From Hydrangea macrophylla (Eukaryota > Streptophyta > Magnoliopsida > Cornales > Hydrangeaceae), in NCBI GenBank assembly GCA_033977485.1, contig CM066993.1:28386001-28450000 (forward strand): 64,000 bases of DNA. Direction: 5' to 3'. Made by a program: the position numbers and the translations under genes. The notes under the pieces are model-generated. The model was not told the origin of the DNA, did not search any database, and saw only the letters and a list, made by a program, of their open reading frames with translations. Below are positions 35,175 through 47,169 of the stretch, in pieces; within the stretch, counting starts at the first letter, position 1, and every line of letters begins with the position of its first letter.

Positions 35175-35766
35175 TTTTTTTTTTCTCCACCTCCTAGAGC
35201 TCATTAATCTATAGTGTGGAAAGATCCAACATAAGTGCCAACGTGGAAATGAAGAGGAAAAAGCATCTTACTCCTAATACATGAAAGATGAAGCACCTTG
35301 GTATTATTTAAAGCTTACATGGGAGAGTAGTGCTCAATTGCATGTACTTTCTTTAATTATACAAGCTTTTGAGATGTATTTGTAGGCATTTGTTGTCTTA
35401 CTGTTGGGAGTAATTTTTTTTTTTTTGCCAGATTTTCCTAAGGCATGTTTATGTTTAATTCAACATTCCCAAAATACGTTGTAGTCAACCCAGCAGTTAG
35501 TAGTTTTTGTGAAATATCATACTAGGTTTGCTTTAATCTGTAATTCTTAACCTAATTTTCACATATCTTGTATACTAGATTTGTGCATGTTGACCTGCTA
35601 GATGTGCTCGGTAGACAGAACTTACATGACTATTTAAGAAGTTTGCTGGGTACCTTAAGCCTCTAGGATGCATTAGCACTTCTGTCCACGTCCAGTTTTA
35701 TATTCTTATGCTCCCATTACACTAGGACTTCAATAGACAATACTATCTTCTGTGTTGATTTATCTT
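31240..35766. other. Intergenic or intronic region, no clear exon
   Basis: AT-rich. 32494-32575 and 32624-32700 are direct copies ('AAGCATAATTAGAAG', 'CTATACATG') about 130 bp apart. 33735-33780 and 34460-34600 carry 'GACACGACACGGACAC' and the complementary 'CGACACGTGTCCGA' motifs, consistent with a degraded foldback element. 33595-33615 (GAACCAAACGGACCCTAAGGG) looks like one MITE end. A GT/GC run lies at 34530-34557 and an ATT microsatellite at 35144-35175. Confidence 0.5.
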
Positions 35767-37454
35767 TGTTTGAGAATAAATTAGTCATTAGAATATTCGG
35801 GCTTAGATCATGAGTGATGTCATCCCTAGTGGGTATTTTTGTATTTTTCCTTGTGTTATTGCCTATATATAGGCCTCTTATGTAACCCGTTCATATCATT
35901 CTGAATATATCAATACAATATTCTCTCTACTTTGTTTCTCAACTTGGTATCAGAGCAGAAGATCATTCGCTGTGATTGTTCCACCGGCGGGTGGCGATTT
36001 GTTGCCCAAAGGGCCTTCAATTTCATTGGATTTTTTTCCTTTTTTTTTTTCATCTGTATTGTTGGATATGAATCTCGTCAAATCTATATCATCTCTAACT
36101 GTCCACTCAATACCTTGAAAAACTAGCGGAATCATCAGGAAAGGGAAGCAAGTCAAAAATCCATATGATGTCATCAGTTCAGCGATGTCGTCGTCATTTT
36201 CCGGCGATGATGTCATCATTTTCTGGCAAGATTTCAGGCCAAAATTCAATGCCTAGATTTGTCTCTTGATGCTGATATTTATGGTGATTTTAGTTTTGTG
36301 ATTTGCAGTTGTTTGGATCGATTTTCCATTTTTTGAATATTTTCGGATTTTTGAATCTCATTTTTTCAATATGCAATCTGGATCCATTTTATGGGCTTTT
36401 GATACTTGGTTTCTGTCCAGAGATGTTTGATATACTCCCCTACATATTATGTAGAGTTGCCCATGGTGATTTGCTCCATATTTTTGGTGATGTACGTGAC
36501 CCAGATGTGACGAAGCTATCTCTGTGTTGCTGATTTGTATATTCTGGGTTGCGCTAGGCCTTGTTTGTGTTTTGGCTTTCTTTCTTTAATTTTGTTTCTT
36601 TGAAATTTTATGGGTTCGAACAGTTTCTGCACAGTTCTGTTCCTCTTTATGTTGGTGGTTCCTCATTTCTGGGATATAAAAAAAAATTTATGGTTTCGTT
36701 GCTCCTGTCATTGGCACTAATTGTTGATTTGGTTCTTGTCCAAGGCCTTGTTTGGTGGTTGATTTATTTGGTTGTTTGAGTAGGCCACTTTTTGGTTTGG
36801 TTTTGTTAGATTTCAACTCGATAGTCTCGGATGGAGCATTGTGGGTTTAGTTTCCCACATCTTGTTTTGTTGTTGGTGAATATTTTTCACCTTGGCCAAT
36901 ATTGTGGATATTGTTCCACAATTTCTCGTTATTGTTATTGGTGGATGTTGTTCCCACCAAGGCCAATCTTGGGGATTTTATATCCCATCTCGTTCATATC
37001 ACCATTTTCGGTCACTTGATATAGTCTTGTTTCGGTTGTAATTTTTCATTGCAAACTTCAGTTGTAATTTTCATTACCACCTTCCGTTCGAGGGGGGATG
37101 TTGGAGCATTTCTTATGTATTGTTGGGTATTTATCGTAAAGGGGAGTGTTATACATTGATGGGGAGTATTGCAGAGATCTTTGAAAACTGGGTTGTTCGA
37201 ATAGTGATCATCGTTTCGCGCTCAAATGCAAGTTGGATACTTCAACAAGTTTCCGTGTGCCAACTTGAGGGGGAGTGTTAGAGAATAAATTAGTTATTAG
37301 AATATTAGGACTTAGATCACGAGTGATGTGATCCCTAGTGGGTATTTTGTATTTTTCCTTTTGTGTTATTGGCTATATATAGGTCTCTTATGTAACCCTT
37401 TCGTATCGTTATGAATATATCAATACAATATTCTCTCTACTTTGTTTCTCAACT
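35767..37454 (+). mobile_element. TRIM-like non-autonomous LTR element
   Basis: Terminal repeats 35767-35944 and 37276-37454 (about 178 bp, roughly 14 substitutions between them). PBS TGGTATCAGAGC at 35945-35956, polypurine TTGAGGGGGAG before the 3' LTR, and flanking ATCTT at 35762-35766 and 37455-37459. The LTR carries a TATA-like CTATATATAGG and ends CTTTGTTTCTCAACT. The interior (1.3 kb) has no gag or pol; ORFs there are short and without recognised domains. PBS and the GAGGGGGAGTGTTAG junction suggest copia helpers. Confidence 0.88.
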
Positions 37455-37459
37455 ATCTT

Positions 37460-38140
37460 TATTCACAAATGGTCTTTTTCTATAATCCATGTACGTTTCA
37501 CAACCCTGAAAGCTGAACCACCAATTTTTACACTGCGATTTTAGGTTTTTTTTTCTCTCCATGGACTTGGCTAAAAGAAGCTAATGTAATGTAAGTGGCA
37601 AAGTTTTGAAGAATTAGAGTCATTTAGAGTTGCCCTTGAATTGCATAATATTGAATACTTAAATTATCCTTTGTCTCCTCTCAAAGAGACTAAACGAATT
37701 GATTGTGAGTGAGCAGATAGATTTTTTTGAGCTACTTTAACTAAATATGAACCGAGCTGAGTTCGAACCAATCTTAATAAGACGGCAAGCTTGGAGCTTG
37801 GAAATTTGCTTAGCCTTGGATCTGTTACCTTATGAGTCATCGATCTTAAACGAGGTCCAATCAAACCAGTTCGGAATTGAATTCAAGTAAATTGATTTGA
37901 GTTACATCCAAATCTTTCGAATGTAAATCAAAGTTTTTACAACTGAATGACTATAGCAACTTCTTGGTATGACTGATTGAGGAGCACGTAATTCATTTTA
38001 AAACTTTTTATTTTTGGAATCAATAAGAGTGCTTAACTATGTTGCAACTAGAACGAGGGTGTTGTCCTATAAAGCATGGTGCTCACTAAATCCTTGATAA
38101 GCTTACTTCTAATGTCTGTAACATTTTAAGAGACTGCGAC
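37460..38140. other. Intergenic region, nothing recognised
   Basis: AT-rich single-copy-looking DNA without ORFs, repeats or inverted ends that I can support. Confidence 0.5.
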
Positions 38141-38144
38141 CAAG

Positions 38145-38222
<78 letters not shown>

Positions 38223-38224
38223 AC
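38141..38224. repeat. (CT)n(CA)n compound microsatellite
   Basis: About 29 CT units followed directly by about 12 AC/CA units. Confidence 0.97.
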
Positions 38225-38249
38225 ATTCACAAAAACATTTGGTTGCGAC

Positions 38250-38593
38250 TAGGGGTGTAAATGAGCTGAGCCGCTCAACTAGGGCTCAAAGCTCGGCTCG
38301 GCTCACTCATTTGAGCTCATGAACACGATCGATTAAGGCTCGTGAGCAGACCGTGAAAAAGCTCGTTAATAGGTTTGATAAAGAGCTTGTATAGTAACTT
38401 ATATATATATTTGTTACTCGTATAAAACTATATAATTTTAAAGAAAATATAACATATCTCGTAAATAGGCTTGATAAAGGATTGTTTTATTATTAAATTA
38501 TATAGTTTAAAAGGGCGTGCGAAAAAGCTTGCGAACACTTGAAAGCTCGGCTCATTTGAGCTCATCGCTCGGCTTGGCTTGTAAACACCCTTG
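38250..38593. mobile_element. hAT-like MITE, about 344 bp
   Basis: Ends TAGGGGTGTAAATGAGCTG and (complement of the right end) CAAGGGTGTTTACAAGCC, both followed by 'AGCCG'. Flanks GTTGCGAC (38242-38249) and GCTGCAAC (38594-38601) are 8-bp target duplications with two transitions. The interior is rich in GAGCTCG/CTCGGCTC words. No transposase. Confidence 0.8.
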
Positions 38594-38756
38594 GCTGCAA
38601 CCAACTTGATATCTTACTTATAAAAACTAAAGTAACACTACCCACTTCTTTGAGAATTGGTTCATGAAAAGGTTAGTGAAGGTTGTTTGACTTAACTAAT
38701 CCCTCTGATTATATTTCAGAAACTTGTTCCAAATATTTTTCTCTCTCCAATTTCAG

Positions 38757-38849
38757 AGACAATCTGCCAAGAAGGACGTCTTGCATTTGTTTGCCGAGAA
38801 GTTGAGAGTTCAAATAGACTCTGTACCAAGGTGGGCAGGCTTGTAGGGA
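38757..38849 (+). CDS. Possible terminal exon of an unidentified gene
   Basis: After a good acceptor (CTCTCTCCAATTTCAG) the frame reads RQSAKKDVLHLFAEKL, RVQIDSVPRWAGL and stops at TAG. The composition looks protein-like and stands out in non-coding DNA. It does not join cleanly to the exon at 31076-31239 (the junction would create TGA), so an unseen exon or another gene would be needed. Could be chance. Confidence 0.25.
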
Positions 38850-39901
38850 GACGCATTGCATCTATAAGGGGAAAGCTTTCTTAAAAGCTTTTGGAATAAC
38901 ACTTTCCTAGCAACCTTGTTTTCCAGGATATGTTGTACAACATTATCTAACACAATGACTTGATTCACAATTATAGATTATTTTGGTGTTTTTTTTTTAA
39001 TGTTTGGGAGTTATTATTAATGATGAATTTGTATTGTGATTTAGAGGGTGCTGTGGGATATATTGAGGTTTATTGCCTATTACGTAGTGTGAAGGAGATG
39101 AACATCCATGTACATAAAAAGGTTGTGAATAAAATGCAGAAAAAAAATTAGCCTTGAATGAGAATCGGAATTTGTTCTCAAATTTTCAGAGAGTTGATGA
39201 TGACTAGTTGTTGAGCGTCTTGGAAATATTATGAGACCGGTAGTGCTTTGTGTTATATTTGTCATGTCAAATATGTATTTGACATCGGTATAATGTTGCA
39301 ATATTATATTTTGGCATTTCCGCTCCTGTGGTTGTGTTATATTCATTCCAATTATTTGTGTTATATTTGTCTTGCCAGTGCTGTATTTGAAAGCTTGCCA
39401 ACTACCGTTCCTATGATAAATTTGACACAAATATTGGCATTTTGTGAAACATGTGCCAAATTATGAGAATGAAATGGTGAATAGCTTATCATTGGAGATG
39501 CTCTTAGAATGACCGTTACGGACAAATCTCATCTAGTCTATGCAGCCGACCTAAAAGAATTTGGCAAATTGGCTACTTGAAGTTATTTCTTCGAGGCAAC
39601 AACTGGCCTCTCATATTTTAATCAAAGATTTGATTTGATTTTTCACTTGGAATTTGCTTTCATCCTCTGGAAAAGCCATCTCCAATAATCTGAAACAAAG
39701 ACTGAGTTGAGTTTTAGTTTCATCTAGAGAGGCTGAAGGTAATGAATTGCTGATGTAATGTCCAAAACATGAATATAGCATTGTGAGACAAAAAAGATCT
39801 TCACACCACAATTAAAACTAATTAGGCGCCCTTTGAATCTCAATGCAGTTTTAATTTAGCTGTCCTGAGATTGTCTGATATTCACACAAGCCAAGAGGAT
39901 T
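38850..39901. other. Intergenic region before the LINE
   Basis: No supported gene. 39240-39380 has repeated 'GTGTTATATTTGTC' phrases. The LINE 5' UTR may start somewhere in 39800-39901 but no boundary could be fixed. Confidence 0.45.
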
Positions 39902-41275
39902 ATGGCTGGCTCTGGCGAAAGTGGCGATCATCCTCAAGTGGCCCAAAAATTGGACAAATCAGCTCTGGATCTTCATCAGACTTTGATTCAATCTCAAAAT
40001 GAACATGCCTTGCATCTCACAACGGAAGAGTTGGATCATCTCCAGCGAAGCACAAAGAAAAGCAAGAGCAAGCACAATATTGCAGATGGTACTGATGAAG
40101 TCATGATAGATAAAGGTGGGGAAACCCTAAATGGAGATGAAAGAAGGGATAATCCAGAAATAATGAGGACGAAAACATACTCGGAAGCCTTAAATGGATA
40201 CAAACCACTGGATGTTCCATTTGACTGCAACATGGATAATCTCTTTGAAGAAGAAGAAGATGCAATGTCAGAACAAACCGAAAATCAGCCAAACCCTAAC
40301 CCTAACCCTAACCCCCTTTACCCTACCATACCTTTCCCTAAAACCTACTTGGATAAAATCAGAGCTCCTTGGAAGAACAGCCTTATTATTAGCCTTCTTC
40401 GAAGATTTATTGGCTACAAATCTTTGAAAGACAGATAAATAGACTTTGGAACCTGCAGGGAGATTTTGATATGGTAGACCTGGAATATGGATTCTATTTG
40501 GTCAAATTTGATATGATTGCAGACTACTGGAGGGTTTACTCCGGAGGTCCGTGGATCATCCAAAACCATTACCTCACTGTTCGAAAATGGATGCATGATT
40601 TCAACCCGTTGGAAGCAAATGAAATACAGACTACGGTGTGGGTTCGTCTTCCAAAACTCCCAATAGAATATTTTGAAGAGAAAGCTCTGATACAAATTGG
40701 CAAAGCCCTTGGTAAACCTCTGAAAACTGACTATAATACTGCCTCTACGACTCGAGGAAAATTTGCCCGTATATGTGTTGAAATTGACCTCAGAAAACCC
40801 CTGGTTCCTGGGTTCACAATTGGGAATCGGATCTATAAGGTTGAATATGAATATATTCACTCAATTTGCTTCAAGTGTGGATGTGTGGGACATTGAACTG
40901 TTATATGCCCGGTGAAAAACCAACCAGAACATCCCAGTGGGGACTCAGATCACGGACAGACCCCGCCGGAATCCCAACGGGACAATAACCAGGTTACCGT
41001 TGGAGAGCCTTCCAACAGGGACGAGCAAAATTTTAACCATGGGCCTGGGTCTAACTTTAGGTGTTACGGGCCTTGGATGCTCGTCCAAAACAAAAAATCA
41101 AAAAAGCCCAACCCGTTTAGAAAACCCCATTTTGAAGCTAACCCCCAGCCCCAAAGCCTAAGGACCCAAATACCCATTATTAGGCCCATGGAACCCAGAG
41201 GTAAGAAACGTGACCAGCCTTCTAAGGAAGGACTTTATAACAAAGGCAAACAGGTGGCAAATGTATCTAACTGAG
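39902..41275 (+). pseudogene. LINE ORF1 (DUF4283 and CCHC)
   Basis: Starts MAGSGESGDHPQ. The DUF4283 region runs from PWKNSLIISLLRRFIGYK through VDLEYGFYLVKFDM and GGPWIIQNHYLTVRKW to TTVWVRLPKLPIEYF. A zinc knuckle with CFKCGCVGH follows. Lesions: a frameshift near 40430 and a TGA at 40894-40896 inside the knuckle, in a context that suggests a CpG transition. An N-terminal Pro-Asn repeat is encoded by four CCCTAA units at 40294-40316. The protein would bind LINE RNA. Confidence 0.88.
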
Positions 41276-41345
41276 TTAATTCAGATGGATTTGATCCCCA
41301 CCGTCCCTCCTCCTCTTACCCTAAGGCACAACCTGATACTAATAC

Positions 41346-41747
41346 ACTCCGTTTGGTATGATTCTAAAATAGAATAGAATTGAAATGGAGAGAATAGAAA
41401 AGAAAAGAAATGAATAGAATTGATTTGCAATTCTAATTCTCATGTTTGGTTTGAAAGAGAAATGAAATGAAATGAATCACGGTCATTTACTACATTGCCC
41501 ATATAAAGAGAGGAGGTGTGAAATATATAGGAGTAAGTTTGGTATATCACATTATTTCACTTAAAGTGAAATCATTTCTCACCAAATCCTACCAAAAGTG
41601 ATATGATTTGTTTTTGGGCTAAAACAAGAATCGGTGAGAATTGGCTAGAATTGAAAATCAATTCTTTTGTCAAACCAAACACAAGAATTGCCACAAACAA
41701 GAATTGCAAATCAATTCTTTTCTAGTTTGTGGCATACCAAACGGACT
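41346..41747. mobile_element. MITE inserted between LINE ORF1 and ORF2
   Basis: Ends ACTCCGTTTGGTATG and the complement CATACCAAACGGACT, about 400 bp apart, with many GAATTG/CAATTC words inside. Flanks CTGATACT (41334-41341) and CTGATAGT (41746-41753) might be a target duplication with one mismatch, but the left end would then carry extra bases; uncertain. Confidence 0.75.
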
Positions 41748-42223
41748 GATAGTCCCATCAGCAACTCTCTCTTTTTAAATCCTCCCCCTTCTCTTGTAGA
41801 AGCTATCCCTCTTTCCAATCCCCTACCTTCAAAACCTAATATCCCAATAACCCCCAACCCTTTTGAAGCCTTGGATCCGGATCCTGATCCTCTGCTCCCT
41901 GTCATTACCGAATCCTCACTTCATCAGAACCAAAACTCCTCCACCCCCCAACCAGAGAATGGATCCCAACCCTTTTCCCAGAACAGAAACGATCAGATTA
42001 CAAGAAGTCCCAGAAGTCACCTCTGCAAAGCTAATGAATGTACATTGGCTGACAGAGACAGTGAGGCTTATAGCTCAGATGAACCGAGACGAAGTCGCAG
42101 CCCAATCCTACAACGTACGAGTGGGCCCAACAACGTCGGAGTTCGAAGATCAGATTCGGCTCAACATGGAAAGAGGTCGTGATCTATTCACCCCTTGTCC
42201 TAACATCCCCAATTTGTTTTCCA

Positions 42224-45200
42224 TGAAGATCTTAGTGTGGAACTGCCGCAGTGCGGGTAATTCTGAGTTCAGAGATACCATGACTGACCTGTTCAATTCC
42301 CATTTCCCCTCCATTGTTGTGCTTACTGAAACCAAAGTTCCTATTGCTCCCCTAGACCGCTTCTTCAATAATTTAGGCCTTAGCGACTATACCCACATTG
42401 ATCCCACTGGTAGGTCTGGTGGAATCTGGGTGCTATGGAATCCGGAAGTTGTTAATGTGACTACCCTCCAGAAAGAATCCCAAGTTATCCACGTTCTGAT
42501 ATCTCCCAAGGACTATGACGATTGGATTTTTTCAGCTATCTATGGAATGCCCCAACCCTCGCAATAGAGATCTTTGGAAAAATATGGAAGATATTGCCCA
42601 CCCTCAAAACAACCCTTGGCTGGCTGCTGGGGATTTTAATGATTATGCAGATATTAGTGAGAGAAGAGGTTTTACTGACTGTGATTCCAGAGCTAGGACG
42701 GTGAGATTTAATGACAATCTGAATGCTTGTGGACTCATGGATCTTGGGGCATCGGGGCCTAACATGACCTGGACTAATGGGAGAAGAGGCAGGGCTAATG
42801 TTATGGAACGCCTGGATAGAGCAGTGGCTAATGCTAGCTGGAGAGGTACCTTCCCTGAAGCTGCTACTCAGGTGCTTCCTAGGATCTATTCTGACCATAA
42901 CCCCCTCCTCATTCATACTACTGGTATTGTCTCTCCCCCCCCCCCCCCCCCTCACTCTATTAGACCTTTACGTATTGAGAACATGTGGTTCGTTCATCCG
43001 GATTTCCCCACTTTAGTGGAGGATAACTGGACTGTCAACCATCAGAACTTAATTGCGGCTAATGATTCTTTTAAACATAGAGTTAAAGATTGGAATTATT
43101 TCACTTTCGGCAACATTTTTACTAAGAAAAGAAATATCCTTGCTAGACTCGCGGGTGTCCAAAAAGCGTTAAGTCTCCACTTCTCCCACAATCTTTTTTT
43201 ACTCGAAAAAAACCTCCAAGTGGAATATAAAACCATTTTGCACCATCTGGAAACCTTTTGGCACTAGAAATCTAGAATTAAATGGTTGGCTTTGGGAGAT
43301 TCTAATACGTCCTTTTTCCATCTCTCTACTATTATTAAGAGAAAACGGAATAAGATTCTGGCACTTAAAGATCCCCAAGGTCAATGGATTGATAATACTG
43401 AGAATCTGAAGACCCATGTTAGAAATTTTTTCATTGATCTTTTTAGTACTGAAGATAATGGTGGGGAGGTTCATAATGTTACTCCCCCCCTGAGTAGATT
43501 AAGTGATAGAGATAAGAGAGTATTGTGCCTCCCTGTTACTGATTTGGAGATAAAAAGGGCCCTTTTTGACCTTGGTCCTTCTAAATCCCCAGGACCAGAT
43601 GGTATGAATGCGGGTTTTTAACAAAGATTCTGGCAGATTGTCTCCCCCTCGATTATTAGGTTTACTAAAAATGTCTTTATTAGTGGCCAACTTCCCCAAG
43701 AGGTGAATCAAACTTTTGTGGCCCTCATTCCTAAAGTTAATAATCCTGTGTCTATTAATAATTTTAGACCTATCAGTCTGTGCAATGTCTCTTATAAAAT
43801 CATCACTAAAATCCTTACGAAGAGACTTAGACCTCTCTTGAATCTTTTGATTAGCCCCAATCAAAGTAGTTTTATTCCTGGAAGAAATTCTAAAGATAAC
43901 ATTATTATTACCCAGGAGATAATTCATACTTTGAAGGGCAGAAAGAGTAATAAAGGAGGGATGAATTTAAAAATTGATTTCGAAAAGGCTTATGACACAA
44001 TCAGATGGGATTTTTTAAAAGCCACTTTAATTGCTTTCAACTTCCCCACCCCTTGGATTGATATTATAATGCAATGTACCTCTACCACAGATCTACATAT
44101 TCTTTTTAATGGTGCTCCTTTAGAGGGATTCAAACCTAGGAGAGGGATAAGACAAGGAGATCCCATTTTTCCTTACCTCTTTGTGTTTTGTATGGAAATC
44201 TTGGCTTCCATGATTGAAAAACAAGTTTCAACTAGAAAATGGAAAGGTCTGAAAGCTTCCCAAAGGGGCCCTCAAATCTCTCATCTTTTCTTTGCTGATG
44301 ATATTATTCTTTTTGCTGAGGCTACAGAAAAAAATTTTGATTCTATCATGGATACGTTGGATAACTTCTGTGCTATTTCTGGACAGAAGGTTAATATTGC
44401 TAAATCTCACATTTTCTTTTCCAAAAATACCAGAGGTAATGTTATTAATTCGATCACCAGGAAAAGTGGGATTGCCAAAACTGATGACCTTGGTAAATAT
44501 TTGGGAATCCCCCTGCTACATGGTAGAATCTCTAAGAGGCTCTTTAATTCTACTATAAACAAGATCCAGAAAAAACTTTCCAGCTAGAAGTCCCAAATGT
44601 TGTCCATGGCCGAGAGGGCTACCCTCATAAAATCCACCAATGAGGCCATCCCTAACCATATGATGCATACTATGTTACTCCCTATTTCCGTTTGCCAGCA
44701 GCTCGATCGATTGAATAGAGAATTTCTGTGGGGTGATCAAGCCCATAAGAAAAAAATCCATCTGGTTAACTGGGACAAAGTATGTCTTGAGAAATCTCAA
44801 GGTGGGTTAGGTCTGAGAAAAAGCTATGAAAATAATCTGGCTATGCTGGGAAATCTCGGCTGGAATATCTTGAACTCTAAAGAGCCTCTCTGGACTAAGG
44901 TTATTGTGAGTAAAAATCTCAATGGCAACCCTCGATCAGAGTGGAAGGCTAAGAGAAGAAATTCTAATACCTGGAAAGGTATTATAAGGACTAAGGATCA
45001 TCTGAAGAAAGGCACCAAATGGATAGTTGGTGATGGTAAGCATATACATTTGTGGAATGATTGTTGGTGTGGTGAGTCCTCACTGGCTCATCAGTTACAT
45101 TCCACTGATAACCTTAACTTAAAGGTGCAGGATATTATCTCTGAGAATGGGTCTTGGAACCTGGATCCCATCCAACACTGGTTAACATCTGATAATATTA

Positions 45201-46336
45201 ATGATATCCTTAATACTCCCCTCTCTAATTTTAAATCTCTTGTTGATTTTCCTTATTGGGTTCCTTCGAATAATGGCATTTACAGCTCTGCTAGTGCTTA
45301 TGCTATTACTAGTTGTAATTTTTCTAAACCAAGAAATAATATCTGGAAAGATCTTTGGAAATGGAAAGTCCCTCTTAGACAAAATTTTTTTATTTGGAAG
45401 TGCTTACTTGATAGGCTCCCGTCCAAGTACGTGCTTAATGTTAGAAACATTTCTCCTAACTCTTCTTGCCCTAGATGCTCACATTGGAAGGAGGATACCT
45501 TACATATAATCAGAGATTGTCCCAAGGCTCGAAGTCTTTGGAATTTATTGCTTCCCAGAGCAATTAACAACCGGAATCTATCGCTTAATCACACTCAATG
45601 GATTTGGGATAGGATGAGAGATTTTGCCTCTAATAGTCACTTTAATATTTCTAATGATGTTATTTTCATCACAGGGTGTTGGCATCTTTGGAAAGATAGA
45701 AACAACCTTGTTTTTAGAGGGAATTCAAATAGTGATAGACAGCTTGCTAAGATGACTAAGGACTTGGGGATTGATATCCTTAAAGCTTTCAAAAGAAAGG
45801 AAATTCAGACTATGACTAACCATAATGATCTTATTCGTTGGTACCCTCCTAATGCAGGTTATCTCAAACTCAACACAGATGGGAGTAGTAGAGGCAACCC
45901 AGGACAAGGTGGATTTGGGGGGCTCATCAGGGATGACCAAGGAAGGTGGAAAGCAGGATACTATGGCAACATCGGGCAATGCACTAGTCTCCTCACAGAA
46001 ATGGAAAGCATCAGAAAAGGGCTTACGCTAGCTTTCAACAAAGGAATGGAAAATTTTGTGGTTGAAACTGATTCTATGTCAGCTTGCCTTTTGATTCAGA
46101 AAAGTGATGTTAATCACCCTCTTAGAGTGATCATTGAAGATTGTAGATTTCTTCTTATTTCTTGTAAGGGTATTATTACCCATGTTTTGAGAGAAGGCAA
46201 CAAGTGTGTTGACCTCCTGGCTAATTTAGGGGCTGATAACCTGTTTCCTCTTGTTTTGTTAGAAGCCCCTCCTAGGGACCTCTGTACTCATTTACTGGCA
46301 GACGCTTGTAGTACTAGCTTCCCCCGTGGTGGCTAG
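42224..46336 (+). pseudogene. LINE ORF2 (EN-RT-zf-RVT-RNase H)
   Basis: EN: MKILVWNCRSAGN, VVLTETK, WLAAGDFND, SDHNPLL. RT: SKSPGPDGMNAGF, FRPISLCNVSYKIITK, DFEKAYDTI, GIRQGDPIFPYLF and FADDIILFAEA. A zf-RVT domain follows (WKWKVPLRQNFFIWKCLLDR, CPRCSHWKEDTLHII). RNase H: LNTDGSSRGNPGQGGFGGLI, TEMESIRKGL, VETDSMSACLL, REGNKCVDLLANLG, keeping the acidic catalytic positions. Lesions: frameshift near 42560 and stops at 43266, 43619 and 44585. The last 579 codons are open. A C14 run near 42935-42948 encodes Pro. The RNase H tail is known from a subset of plant L1 elements. Confidence 0.93.
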
Positions 46337-46378
46337 GTGTTCTTTGTTTTTTGTTTCTTCCATTTACCAAAAAAAAAA

Positions 46379-46526
46379 CCAATAGAAACATTTCGGTTCA
46401 TCAATAATTTTTAAAAAAAGATGAGACACGAAGAGATGGGTGGGTTTTATTTTTATCTGTTTGTTTTTTTTTACCCACGCTACTATATTATACTTTTAAT
46501 TATTTGTACCTGGTAAAAAAACGTTA
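46379..46526. other. Short spacer
   Basis: AT-rich; nothing recognised. Confidence 0.4.
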
Positions 46527-47164
46527 TGATGATGCCAAATTCTGGGCGATACGTAAAAGAAAGAAAACAAGGGAAGATTTGTATGTGGTTCGACCCTGTT
46601 AATGAAGAGACCTATGTCCACGAGTGTATCTGAGCACTTGCACTAAGCTGTAAAGTAGTCGGAGACCGTTGGTGAACCGACAGATGACCGGAACTACTAG
46701 AGGTCGACCGACGCATAATTCTGAATTGAGGATGGCTTTAGGTGCGCTATGCAGACCGACGAAATCCCCACGTTGAGAGGGTGAGTTCTCTTTTATAGAT
46801 GCAAGAGACGCACTCGTACAAGAAAACTAATACAGATAAGGTAATACAATCAGATTATGCTTGATTGACAGAAATCATGCAAGTTTCTTAATAGGATTAG
46901 GAAACTATTCACAAATTCCTTAAGTCCTCTAATTGATGTAGGAAACTGTCTGGAAGGTTCTGGATCACATCCATGGGGCTAGCTGAACCGTGCCCGAGCT
47001 GAGCCGTGTTTGGGCAACATTCTTGATCTGTAGGTCGGACGTAACAGGACCAGATAAACTGGCCAGGAACCCCAGACACTTTACTGGAAGTGGAGTGATC
47101 CACCCCCTGCTGACTTGATGCTCCTTGACGTAGCCACGTAACTGTGCTCTCATTCGTTGAATAT
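46527..47164 (-). mobile_element. LTR related to the gag-only element, minus strand, truncated
   Basis: The complement reads like 9187-21363: TATAAAAGAG after 'GTACGAGTG.GTCTCTTGCATC', then 'GTGGACATAGGT', 'GAACCACATACAAA' and the end GCATCATCA. It is clearly more diverged than the two LTRs of the gag-only element. No PBS lies on the 46526 side, so it was probably a solo LTR. Its U3 side is cut by the Tekay element at 47170. Confidence 0.8.
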
Positions 47165-47169
47165 TTTTG

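Larger units (their letters stand above)
39902..46378 (+). mobile_element. L1-type LINE, nearly complete but decayed
   Basis: Order: ORF1 with DUF4283 and zinc knuckle, a spacer interrupted by a MITE, ORF2 with endonuclease, RT, zf-RVT and RNase H, then a short 3' UTR ending in A10 at about 46369-46378. No target duplication was found. The 5' end is uncertain. Confidence 0.93.

Noticed and set aside
36303..37019. ORFs inside the TRIM-like element
   Set aside because: Short hydrophobic frames from T-rich DNA; no gag or pol motif.
31236..38849. Direct splice of the small gene (donor 31236) to the exon-like frame at 38757
   Set aside because: The in-frame junction produces a TGA; plants do not read it as selenocysteine, so an extra exon would be required.
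40294..40316. Interstitial telomere repeat (CCCTAA)n
   Set aside because: Only about four units, lying inside LINE ORF1 and encoding a Pro-Asn repeat in frame.
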